From contig CM049311.1 of NCBI GenBank assembly GCA_026874595.1, positions 58,302,453-58,366,452 of the forward strand: a stretch of DNA of 64,000 bases, read 5' to 3'. The position numbers and the translations under genes are program-made. Shown here piece by piece: positions 45,841 through 55,500 of the stretch. The notes under the pieces were generated by a model. That model did not search any database and was not told where the DNA came from. It saw only the letters and a list, made by a program, of their open reading frames with translations. Position 1 is the first letter of the stretch, and every line of letters begins with the position of its first letter. This DNA comes from Sipunculus nudus. Taxonomy: Eukaryota > Annelida > Sipuncula > Golfingiida > Sipunculidae.

Positions 45841-47048
45841 CTAAAAAGAAAATATCAATTTCCATAAGTAATAAGCACTAATTACTGATCAATTAACAGG
45901 TTAATTGATCTATGCATATTCATCTTGCATAGTAATAAGCTGTCTCTGTCCATATGTATGTCTACATGTAATTTTCTTTTAATTGATTCAAGCAATGAAG
46001 TTCCTAAATGAAACAAGGGACCCATGGGTCAGGGCACTCAGCTGAAGTTTGAAATTTTTGCAAATGCAAAATATTCTATTGTAATGTTTTATATTTATAT
46101 GGGCACTTTTACACAAAAGGTTGAGTGATTAGTCTCACTGGGGAGTAAAAACTGAATACCATAGTTATCAAAACATGATTAGATATAATATGGCCAGAAC
46201 TTCTTAAAAAATTGGCTTAGACTTATAAAATTTTCTGTGTTTATAGAAGCTGGTGTGGCCTTTACAAATATGATAAAATGTATCATATTTTCAGCCACAA
46301 AACTTACCTGTGAACCATTGTTTAACAATTTTTCATATCCAACCTTTAGTGTGAAAGTGCCCATATAAGAATATGAGAAGTTAAGAGGAAAGGGGCACTC
46401 CTACTTGGTTATAGTAAAGTTCTAAATATATGATTGCAAACTAATACTCTGACAAGACTGTCATGAAGAAAAACAGTAGACGGACGGACGACGGACAAAG
46501 GACCATGACTATAGCTCAGATGACTTATAGTCAGCTGAGCTAAAAATACTTCTACAAATATGTAATCCTGAGAGGCTCACACATATTTCATGTAGCCCAT
46601 AGAAGTTCATAGGCAAACTCGAAACATGAGAATTGTATACATTTCTCAAATAATGATATACAAAAACATTCACAATAAGTGAATATATCTGTTTTTAATA
46701 CAGATTATACTAATTAACAGATATGTAACAGATACTGGTATATTATACTGAACAACACCAGATAAACCTAAATATAGTATTATGTAAAATTGCTTACCTT
46801 TGCAAAGCTTGCTGAAAGTTATAGCTCCCATCCTTAAAAGTGCAGCTGCGACAAAAAAAGTTCAGATCTGATTCAATTGCCCAGTTGCAAAAATCAGCTT
46901 TTGTCAGAGGGACACAAGCCGCATGCACCCAAGTCTTGCAGAGAGAACACTCTATGCAGTGATTCACACAGTCAGTCCCACATTCTGCACATGGATATGT
47001 ATTCTTCCTTGATCTGGCATTGGTTACCCTTAGGCGCTTGCGCACCAT
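43143..47048 (-). CDS. PHD finger-OTU protease-MULE transposase (two exons)
   Basis: Exon 1 (47048-46794, 84 codons plus 2 bases) encodes a PHD-type zinc finger. Exon 2 (45840-43143) reads in phase for about 899 more residues. Numbering exon 2 from its first Met, an OTU-type cysteine protease has SVGADGNCFYRALS (D70, C73) and PNHF with H212. The Mutator-type DDE domain has GVDRTF (D582), GSDDEKAL (D652/653), a C-x2-H motif (CTRH, 673-676) and NNAESGNH (E771). The C-terminus is strongly basic (KKPGQKRGRR...KKPRL), a likely nuclear signal. All catalytic residues are present and there is no stop or frameshift, so it may be functional. It sits wholly between the MULE TIRs and should mobilise them. 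The OTU may remove ubiquitin from partners; that is an inference. Confidence 0.88.
45841..46793 (-). other. Intron of the MULE gene, containing a repeat copy
   Basis: GT-AG intron of 953 bp. More than half of it is the 46011-46546 repeat, so the intron was invaded after the MULE was assembled or the repeat travels with the MULE. Confidence 0.75.
46011..46546 (+). repeat. Short full-length copy of the CCATGGGTCA...GCTCAGCTGA family
   Basis: 5' end AACAAGGGACCCATGGGTCA, then CACTCAGCTGA. 3' end GGACGGACGACGGACAAAGG then the ATAGCTCAGATGACTTATAG / TCAGCTGAGCTAAAA hairpin. Only 535 bp, so this is a minimal version with both termini. Confidence 0.8.
46794..47048 (-). CDS. Exon 1 of MULE protein: PHD-like zinc finger
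   Basis: ATG followed by a basic N-terminus, then YPCAECGTDCVNHCIECSLC, KTWVHAACVPL and NFFCRSC: a Cys4-His-Cys3 pattern of a PHD finger. Donor AAAG|GTAAGC. The split Arg codon continues in frame at the acceptor TTTTTAG|GTTGAGTGATGC at 45840. Confidence 0.82.
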   Translation of the reverse strand: MVRKRLRVTNARSRKNTYPCAECGTDCVNHCIECSLCKTWVHAACVPLTKADFCNWAIESDLNFFCRSCTFKDGSYNFQQALQR

Positions 47049-47182
47049 GGTCTCTGATTAAACACTGAATAATATATTACTATAAAAAAGTCTATAATAT
47101 ATCCGCAGGACAGTCACAGGTAACTGCCACATAGACACATCCAAATCTGCTGTTATACTATAATCAGTGGTCCCAAATACAC

Positions 47183-47204
47183 CCTATATATATATATATA
47201 TATG
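47183..47204. repeat. (TA)n microsatellite
   Basis: Simple TA run in the MULE upstream region, between exon 1 and the right TIR. Comparable TA runs occur at about 13853-13871 and 9379-9394. Confidence 0.85.
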
Positions 47205-47989
47205 TTATCAGGAAAAAGGTTATGGTTGATAGGTTTGGCCTAGGAAAACCATGTCTAGGTGTGGTTTCTGGTCAGAAAGGGGTTTCAGACCTTGGCTAAA
47301 CAATATCTCAATTTGTACTCTGAGATTAGTGCAAAGTAAGAGAGGTTTCTTGGAGAAGCCACCACTTAATTAGGTCTCCATGACCTGAAAAGGTGAAAGT
47401 GTTGGAGGGGAGGGGGGGGGGTTTCTGGGACACTTGCGACTTCAAAATTCAAGTCCTGTTGTGAACATATCAGTTAACATATGTTAACTTTTGTTACTTC
47501 TGGTTAGATATTTCATTTATGTTAAAATAAAATAAAGATGTGAAAGGTGTGAACAAAAATATCTTAACATTTATTGTCTTGACATGCTAGGGCATTATAT
47601 TAATATATCCTTTACATTTATATATCTATTTAACATTGATTACTAAATGCTTCAAAGGGAAAATGAAAAAATAAGAATGTTAAATGGACTTGGGGATAAT
47701 AAACTACAGAAACAATATATTTTTTTAACACACACACACACATGTATACATATATATAATCAAAACCAAGATGTCATGATTAATTTTAATTCCTAAATTG
47801 TTGAAAGAGTCTTTCTTAATTTATGTCCCCATGGTTGGTCAGTTTCTGCTCACCTAAGCTAATTAACTGAGTCCTGCTTGATTAGCATGGCTTCTTCACA
47901 CTTCAGTACAGCCAAGAATAACTCAAGTCTTGATTATGTAGGTATGCTTCAATTTTTCAGCACAGCTGCTTGGTTAATATAAAATATTG

Positions 47990-48339
47990 TATTATAGACA
48001 CCATACCATCACTTTAGAAGCTTTGCATGGACATTTTCTTTAGAATATTATAATAAAATAATTGTAATAATGATTTTGTATTGCCCAGTGAAAAGCTTGT
48101 TTGTTAAAAGTTTAAACATAACTTCATAAGATATTATTAATTAATATTACTTGGTTAATATAAAAAATCTATTAATGAGAGCTTTTCTTGATATAAAAAG
48201 AATCATATTCAAAGCCTGTTTGGCTTGATTTTGGGATTTAAAAAAATAAAAATTAATACCCACAGGCTTATATATTAAATGGAAAATTGATTTTCATAGG
48301 TATATCTCAATATTCTTAGGTCCGATTGGGTCCGATGGG
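47990..48339 (-). repeat. Right TIR of the MULE, inner part
   Basis: Inverse of 42213-42475 with small indels, ending in two minisatellite units (TCCGATTGGG, TCCGATGGG) where the Merlin element begins. The outer part of this TIR lies beyond the Merlin at 51487-51562. Confidence 0.88.
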
Positions 48340-48602
48340 GGAGCGACTATAGAACGCGGGCTTCACCTTGGTTCAGAGAACTAGCTAAAGAGGGCGATAT
48401 ATTTGATGGGGATAGAGAAAAACTGGGGTGCAGTTTTTTGGGGGGGCAAACAATTAATAAAGAACGTTATGGCAAGTTATTTCTGAATTCTTTGTGATCT
48501 GTTATGCGAGCGTATGGTATATACGAGACTGGTAATCTGGTATGAATGAGAGACATGTGAATTATTAGACATATTATGACATTGTGAACAACATGCAATG
48601 AT

Positions 48603-48681
48603 ATGAAGGCATGATGAGACTCGAACCACCGACCGCACGCTCAGAAGCCGTCTGCGTAACCAACTGTGCCACGAAGGTAAG
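48603..48681 (-). tRNA. Degenerate tRNA-like sequence in Merlin leader
   Basis: On the minus strand the segment has a box A-like TGGCACAGTTGGTTA and a box B-like GGTTCGAGTCT at tRNA spacing, with a loop CTTCTGA in the anticodon position. The acceptor and anticodon stems do not pair well, so it is probably a tRNA pseudogene or a tRNA-derived promoter, not a functional tRNA. Confidence 0.35.
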
Positions 48682-49165
48682 TTGCAGGTTCGTGAAAAGT
48701 TGGGGCATTTAAGTCTATTGTCAGTGAAATCCCATGTGACAGCACACGGGAAATGGTGACGTCATAAGAAACGGTAGCGACCCCTATTGGGCTTTATAGG
48801 TACAATTTTTAAATGGTATTGAAGGGGCGGACTCACTCGTGAGAATCGCGGGTGACATCGCGATGACCAGATATTTAGATTTGAAATGAATAAAAAAGGG
48901 TAGGTATTGATAATATTGAAATGTAGGTAACTCGCTTTAACAATAATGATTAAATATAATCGTTATTACTAATAATGAAAGAATCTCATAATGGTGTTGA
49001 GAGTGAGGTGTTAGGTGTGGATTAGGTTGGAGGTGACACATTCATTAGGGGTTGCAAGGGGATTAACTGGGCGATTTGATGGTCATGTGACGTTTTGGTT
49101 ACTGTTACATAATGAATGATAGAGTTGACAGTTGCTAAGGTCCGTCATAGTAAACGCACCCGAAC

Positions 49166-50425
49166 ATGGAGAGTGCACGACCTGATAGTCTGAGAGAGAA
49201 GTTAAATGACATGATAGTGAATATATCTGGACACGGTACAATGCTTAAAAGACAACATGAAAGTGATGGAAAACCTGTAGATATGGAGGCCAAAAGAAGA
49301 CGATTAAAACTCCGTAAGAAAGATGACCCAAAGAAAAGCGTGAGTACAGCGGGGGGTTCCAGTAAGGTGTCGGTGATGTCGACAGGCACGTGCACTGATG
49401 ACGTTGTAACTGTAGATGCTGGAAGTCAATGCTGTTGGAGTAAGGGTAGCTACCAAAGAAGAAAAGAAGATACCATTGGCCGACCAACGCATATCACACA
49501 TACAAAACTAGTGAGAGAAATATTGGTGTCGAAAGAGGCAACTATAGCTTGGTTGCAGGAACAGGGTATGTTGGCACGCAGCCGTAGCTGCCCCGTTTGT
49601 AAATGTTCTATTAAACTGGTAATTGTTAATGATAAGGATAACCATGACATGTATCAGTGGAGATGCCAGAAAAGGAAACCTAAAAGTCACAATATGAAAC
49701 TCAGTATAAGACATGGGAGCTGGTTTTCGCTATCAAAATTGACACTAGAAGAAATAATGGATATAACATACTTGTGGTGTGTGGGAAATACACAGTCTCA
49801 AATAAAATATGAGACAGGTTGCAGCAGTAATACGGCTGTGGATTGGAGCAGCTTTTGTAGAGAAGTGTGCGAAGAAACACTACTGAGAGACTCTGATAGA
49901 GGTGAGAAGATAGGAGGGCACGGAGTTTACGTAGAAATAGACGAGTCTAAATTTGCGAAAAGAAAGTACAATCGGGGTCATGAAGTAAAAGGGGGTTGGG
50001 TGTTTGGTGGAAGGGAAAAGTTTGACAAGAAAAAAGTGTTCATGTTCACTGTTCAAGACAGATCCGCATTGACTTTGATTCCCTTGATAAAAAAACATAT
50101 AGCCTGTGGATCAATAATACAATCAGATTGCTGGAAAGCTTATGACTGCTTGCCTGCTCACGGATATCGCCACGAAACTGTAAATCACAGCGCCAATTTC
50201 AAGGACCCTGACAGTGGATGTCATACCAATAGTATTGAAGGGACTTGGCAGAAGGTAAAGAGGGGGGTTACTATGCCAAGGTTCGGAGTGAAGGGAGAAT
50301 ATTTACCCGGGTACCTTAGTGTGTTCATGTGGCGGGAAAAACACAGTGGAAAAGATTTGTTCAGGCAGTTCATGGCTGATGCAGCGAGAATTTACAACGG
50401 CAGATGCGGACATGCCCGTTGTTAA
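49166..50425 (+). CDS. Merlin-family DDE transposase (ISXO2-like domain), 419 residues
   Basis: Single-exon frame from ATG (GAACATGGAG) to TAA. Residues 1-60 are basic. CPVCKCS...YQWRCQ (142-167) is a zinc-ribbon-like motif. About 190-235 (LTLEEIMDITYLWCVGNTQS...SSNTAVDW) is a helix-turn-helix typical of IS1595/Merlin proteins. The DDE catalytic core follows: VEIDESKF (D259), IQSDCWKAY (D321), HTNSIEGTWQKVK (E358). The HKxN-like signature and length are normal for the family. No stop or frameshift, so it is potentially active. It lies centrally between the TIRs, with about 820 bp of leader and 1.06 kb downstream. Confidence 0.92.
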   Translation: MESARPDSLREKLNDMIVNISGHGTMLKRQHESDGKPVDMEAKRRRLKLRKKDDPKKSVSTAGGSSKVSVMSTGTCTDDVVTVDAGSQCCWSKGSYQRRKEDTIGRPTHITHTKLVREILVSKEATIAWLQEQGMLARSRSCPVCKCSIKLVIVNDKDNHDMYQWRCQKRKPKSHNMKLSIRHGSWFSLSKLTLEEIMDITYLWCVGNTQSQIKYETGCSSNTAVDWSSFCREVCEETLLRDSDRGEKIGGHGVYVEIDESKFAKRKYNRGHEVKGGWVFGGREKFDKKKVFMFTVQDRSALTLIPLIKKHIACGSIIQSDCWKAYDCLPAHGYRHETVNHSANFKDPDSGCHTNSIEGTWQKVKRGVTMPRFGVKGEYLPGYLSVFMWREKHSGKDLFRQFMADAARIYNGRCGHARC

Positions 50426-51459
50426 TTTTGTATTTAACCAAAGAAAACAGGAAAAATTGTACATAAGAAGTTGACATAGTTATGGTAAGTAGAAAGGGAA
50501 ATTTAGAATCTTATAAATAAACTAGAAAGATTTATAGCCCTAACGTGTCATGCACCTGAGAAAAAATTTTGTTAGATGCTTAATGGTAAAAATGGTCCCC
50601 ATGTGTAAAAAAAATGCCATTGATATTTATTAACTATATTGGTGAGTTGTTCTTATTATTTTTGAACTGATGAAGTCAGATCGTTCTTTCATGCATGTGG
50701 CGAGACGGTGTGTTTGACAACACGAAGCGAGGAATGACACGAGGTGAGAACTATTTATAGAAAGGGGGATTTCCACAGGGGATTTCCAAAGGGTCCGTCT
50801 ACGTGTAATTGTTTCGTAATGCTGGTTGGTTATGCTGATTATGCGAGTAGTTTGAAGCAGAATATGTGACAGTGGTGTGCTAAGCGAATAGAGGAAGCCG
50901 CATTATTTGCATACATATATCAATGGGGGAAATGATTGTATTTCAGATGTTATTGTTGAAGTTGCACTTACTTGGTGGGATGAGGGCACACGTGACGAAG
51001 ACGTTAATTGTACACACTTTATAATTAAGGATGAAACTTGTATAAAGAGAAGTGGATCTAAGAGAAGGTAAGAGTAAATTGACTATAGAAGAGGGAAAAA
51101 GAAATAGAACGTAAAGAGTAAACGGAAATATAAAATTACGTATTGAATTAATGGGGGCTAGCGCCCCCACACCCACGCTTTAGTGCACCCCCTGAAAAGT
51201 GTGTGTGACGTAGGCAGACTTTGTGCACACGTTACTACACAAGAGCAAGACGGGAATTGTCAGTAAACATGGAGGAACATGTAAACAGTTTGTCACGTTG
51301 ACGATAGAATAGCAGAGCTGAGTACCTTTTAGCGTGGGTGGATACTTATTTATTGCGAACGTGGTAGGCATAAAAAGTATTCATATACTCGTTATTGATG
51401 ACATATGTACTGTTTATCAACAGAATGCATGACTTCATGCATATGTTATGCAAGTTGGG
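50426..51459 (+). other. Merlin 3' non-coding region
   Basis: About 1 kb between the transposase stop and the right TIR. No coding signal recognised. A GC-rich GGGGGCTAGCGCCCCC palindrome-like motif occurs near 51151-51166. Confidence 0.5.
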
Positions 51460-51486
51460 GTGAAGCCCGGTTTCTATAGTCGTACC

Positions 51487-51562
51487 GTCCGATTGGGTCC
51501 GATGGGTTCCGATTGGGTCCGATGGGGTCCGATTGGGTCCGATGGGGTGTTTAGTCTGACCC
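51487..51562 (-). repeat. Right TIR of the MULE, outer part
   Basis: Six to seven GTCCGATTGG/GTCCGATGGG units followed by GGGGTGTTTAGTCTGACCC, the exact inverse of the left terminus at 42117. Confidence 0.92.
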
Positions 51563-51588
51563 GTCGAACTTCACAGTCGTTGGAAAAC

Positions 51589-52239
51589 ATGGGAGGTAAA
51601 AATTAGAAGGTACAAGAGAGTTTATTTATATATGGAAGTCCCAAATATACACCAAATTCTGAACACGCTTCAATGTGATATTCTATATCATAGAAGATAT
51701 CATAACTGGCACCAATGGTAATGACAGGAATGTAAATGTTATTGACTGTCACTTAGCGCTAGAAACAGAGATACAAACCTGTTTTGACAGTGCCTGGTGT
51801 AATTTTGTTCTACAGACTGCGTTCTTCTGACAAAGTCTGTCCAGGGCTCCGGAAAACGATGTGCCTACAGCTGACATTCTGACTTTGAGAACAAATGAAC
51901 CACCGAATCTTGGTTTACTGTGATCTCGTCATTAATTTGTTTTCATAAGTTTAAGTTTCATGGTGGTTTCACATGCGACTGGTTCTTCACGTTTCTCAAC
52001 ACCGGAACCATGTGTTTTATGACACGGGCTTATAAAATAAAGCCCAGCGATTGGCTATAAAATGATTCGCTGCTGAATGTGACGTAAGCGGAAGTTTACA
52101 GTGAGAAGTACACAAGAGTGAAGTTACTCAGACTCCTGTGACAGTGACAGTATGAGACAAGTGACAGTTCATTAAAGGGAAACCGCTAAAATCGCAAATA
52201 TTCGCCTATCGTGCACAGGTTAACCACATCGCATCCAAC
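51589..52239 (+). promoter_or_regulatory. IST1 upstream region and probable core promoter
   Basis: Upstream of the IST1 start codon I see TATAAAA (52031-52037), an inverted CCAAT box ATTGG (52050-52054), a CRE-like TGACGTAA (52080-52087) and an ETS-like GCGGAAGT (52088-52095), all within 65 bp. Transcription probably begins near 52100-52140, giving a short 5' UTR. Motif matches only; no transcript evidence. Confidence 0.45.
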
Positions 52240-52508
52240 ATGTTTAGTAGCGGCCCAAAATATCAAAAACTGACGACCAATTTACGGTTGACAATCAACC
52301 GGCTCAAACTGCTGGAGAAGAAGAAAACTGAGCTGGCTGTCAAATCCCGCAGAGAGATAGCAGATTACCTGGCCGCTGGAAAGGAGGAGAGGGCTAGGAT
52401 CAGAGTGGAGCACATCATTCGTGAAGATTATCTTGTAGAAGCCATGGAAATGATAGAGATGTACTGTGATCTGCTGCTGGCGAGGATGGGCCTCATACAA
52501 ACAACCAA
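52240..52508 (+). CDS. IST1: IST1 coding exon 1
   Basis: Starts at ATG in AACATGTTTAGTAGCGG; encodes the first helices of the IST1 domain through MGLIQTT, then a split Lys at donor GTAAGG. The intron to 53760 shows no other gene. Confidence 0.95.
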
Positions 52509-55500
52509 GTAAGGATTGCTGAAAAAACAAAACAAATTCCTTTTGTGTGCCAGTTATAACATTCTGTTCCACTAGGCACTACCCTACTCTTTTTTTTTTA
52601 TAAAAATTCAAATTTTGCTCCCTCTGCGTTCCCACTTCATCGACTTATTATGACATTAATTGCCTGCTGACATTCAATTTAAAAATACCAGTGCAAGTTT
52701 TAAGAAAGCGGTTAAATGATACCTATTGAGTAATTAATATTTAGGCAAAAGAAAACAGGAATATGTTTTTTTTTGCTTTATAATGACAAAAACTGTAATA
52801 TGACTCTGTCATTAAACAAATGGTAGTATTTATGTTTATTAATTTTATATAAATTTATTATACTCTTGTTATCATATTATATATATATATGACAGCAACT
52901 GTGACATGTCTTCAAATATCCCTGCAATTTTTAGGTTCTTATTTAGGAAATTTGTATGGTCTACATTTAAGGATTGTTTATTATTGCATAACATCTTGGC
53001 AGCTATAAGGACCACTATGGAAATAATTAAGCTTCTTTTAAACTTTTTAGTGCTTTCCTAGGTGCATGTCAGGATATATGTAAAATATGTCATATTTGCT
53101 TATGTATTTGCGGGTTACCTGAATAATACTATCCAAAAGACTATTTAACTGTAGCGATGTATCCGTTGCCAGCAAAATGGATACCAGCCTAGCAATGGGT
53201 GCACAGAGCCAATATTGTTACATTTTGTTTTGAGTGACAGCTCACTGACCAGCAACAGGCATGCAGCAATTAGGCCACAGGCTCAGACAGACAGGCCCAA
53301 TATCATGTCAGACAGAGCCTTAACAAGTTTATTCTGGTTGCTGGGCCAGCAAGCTTAAAGGTGTTTCCATATGAGTGCATTTATTCGTATAAATGCAAGA
53401 ACTGGCAGACTAATATATTTGTACAGTGGATCAAGCAGGCTTTCCACAAAAGATTGTGAAGTGACGTCATTTTACCCTGAATCCCTGAGTTCATGAAGAC
53501 ACAATGTGTGAAAATGGCTTCTGTGGTGATTTTCACGCATATACACACATACACATTTACACTGACAGACACATGGTAACTCCCAAGTTAAAAAATCATA
53601 TGATGATTTTTCACACATAAACTCATACATGGAATCACCCCTTTAGTATGGTAAAAATATAGATACATAATGCTGAAAAATGCTAACTTATCATTTAGGA
53701 AATATGTATAAATATGCTGTAAGACAATTTATATGCTGATACCTTCATATATGTCTCTAGGGAACTGGAGGATGGTCTGGTTGAACCAATTGCGAGTGTT
53801 ATTTGGGCAACACCCAGGTTACAAGCAGAATGCCAAGAAATGAAAATAGTTTCAGAACAGTTTGCTGCAAAATATGGCAAAGAATTTGCAGAAGCAAGTA
53901 AAAGTAACAAACTGAACCAAGTGAATGAGAAACTTATCCATAAACTTGCTGTGCAAGCACCTCCTAGGCTCCTGGTAGAGAAGTACTTGGAAGAAATAGC
54001 AAAAACCTACAACGTCCCCTATGAACCTGACCCTGGACCAGTAGAGGTAGATGAACCATTACAAGCTGATGGGATGCTCATTGATTTCGGGGAGACCCCT
54101 GGAAATAAAAGTGGAGGTGGTGGTCTGACTCCTTTACAACCCAACATGTATCCTCCAAATCAGGTGAGGCAAAACAGGAAAACTGCATACATGTATGCCA
54201 CAACAGACTTATCAAAGATAGTGTCAGTGCTATGGCTCTATTGTTTGAATTGATATATAAGTGTACAGTAGTAATGCTTGCTTTCTATGTTGTATTGGCA
54301 TCTTTCTAATGTGTGCACATTGGGATTTAATAATCTATTGGAGCAGATGAGTGTAGGGCAGGCATTGTTGACAATCAATGAGATACTTCAGCCTGTTCAG
54401 GACTGCATAAATGAAAATGTAAAATAATGTTGGATTGCATTTTAGTGTAACATATCATCCTTTCATTTGAACATTGCCTTTTGTATAACTATTGACTAAA
54501 ACAAAGGAACACAAGATGATCTCAAACATAGGGCTTCTTGCTCTCTTGATTAGTATACCTTATTTGTGAATACATTTCACCTTGCCACTGATCAAGCAAT
54601 TTACCTCAACACATTTAGAGTACATCCAAGGTTTGACATGAAAATTCACTCATGCATGGGGGAGGGGAGTTGAAATAATGAAAAGTCATAATATTCAAGG
54701 AAATTTTTCAGTCAGAACTAAATAAACCAAAGAAAATTACCTTACATCTTAAGATAGTGCACAAAAGATTTTGGCTGTTTGTAAAACAGTTGTATATTGA
54801 TTCATTGATGATAGAACAAGCTGCCCCCAGCAATCTGTTGTAATAAATGAATACATTCATATGTAACCATACTCAAAAGAATTACTCTGTAAACTTGCAG
54901 ATTTCTATAACTGATGGTGCAAGAAAGCCTCAATCCTTACAGTAAATATTGTACATCTGGGGCATATGTAGTGCATATTGATCAATAATTTTTATATTCT
55001 ACCATTTAAAGGTTGACCCTTGTTATTCTTAACCTTAATGCGAATCTGAACAAAGTTGGTTCCCTAGATTTGGTCTGTCGCCATTGAAAGTGTCTGTAGT
55101 TTTCATCTTAAGCAGCGTCTGTCATTCCTTGTGAAAGCGATAACTTTTGAAAGACTCAACATGTTTTAATGAAATTTGAAATTAGAATTGTTTCTATCAA
55201 TATCTTGAATAAGTTAAAAAACTGGTGACCTTGACCTATATCTTCAAGGTCAAGAAGGCCAAAATATAAATCTAATGTGAACCCATAATTTTTTAAGTAT
55301 CACATATATTTTCCTCAAATTTGAAACACTCATTGTTTAAACAAAATTCTTTGATGTGTTTGAATATTGGTGACCTTGACCTCGATCTTCAAGGTCAAAT
55401 CAGCCAGAAAACTATTTTTGTGATCCCTATAATTTTGAACCACTTAATATATATTTTAATGAAGTTCGAATTGTGAAATGTTTCTACCAAAATTTCCGAA

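Larger units (their letters stand above)
48340..51486. mobile_element. Merlin (IS1016/ISXO2-type) DNA transposon, ~3.15 kb
   Basis: Terminal inverted repeats GG(A/T)(G/A)CGACTATAGAA then CGGGCTTCACC, about 28 bp with four or so mismatches, at 48340 and (inverted) 51486. The flanks are minisatellite units GTCCGATGG (48330-48338) and GTCCGATTG (51487-51495), consistent with the 8-9 bp duplication of Merlin elements but ambiguous because the target is itself repetitive. It encodes one intact transposase. Confidence 0.85.
42117..51562. mobile_element. Mutator-like element (MULE) with perfect 9-bp target duplication
   Basis: Terminal inverted repeats begin GGGTCAGACTAAACACCCC on both sides, flanked by GTCGAACTT (42108-42116 and 51563-51571), a 9-bp duplication typical of Mutator elements. 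The TIRs continue through a 10-bp minisatellite (CGGACCCAAT/CGGACCCCAT) and about 270 bp of unique sequence. The element encodes a PHD-OTU-MULE protein on the minus strand. About 3.1 kb of its length is a later Merlin insertion, so its own size is about 6.3 kb. Confidence 0.93.
29997..51581. mobile_element. Outer foldback-like transposon (~12.1 kb of its own, split by a later insertion)
   Basis: The left end AACGACTGTGAAGTTCGACG and the right end ...CGAACTTCACAGTCGTT are inverted. They are flanked by GGAAAAC (29990-29996 and 51582-51588; TGGAAAAC if the last T is shared), a 7-8 bp target duplication. Own sequence is 29997-42116 plus 51572-51581; the rest is a nested Mutator-like element. Inside, near-identical inverted ends of more than 300 bp enclose a ~170-bp satellite that changes orientation at about 32250. 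Long inverted arms made of tandem units are the hallmark of foldback elements such as FB and Galileo. No transposase was found, so it may be non-autonomous. Confidence 0.75.
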
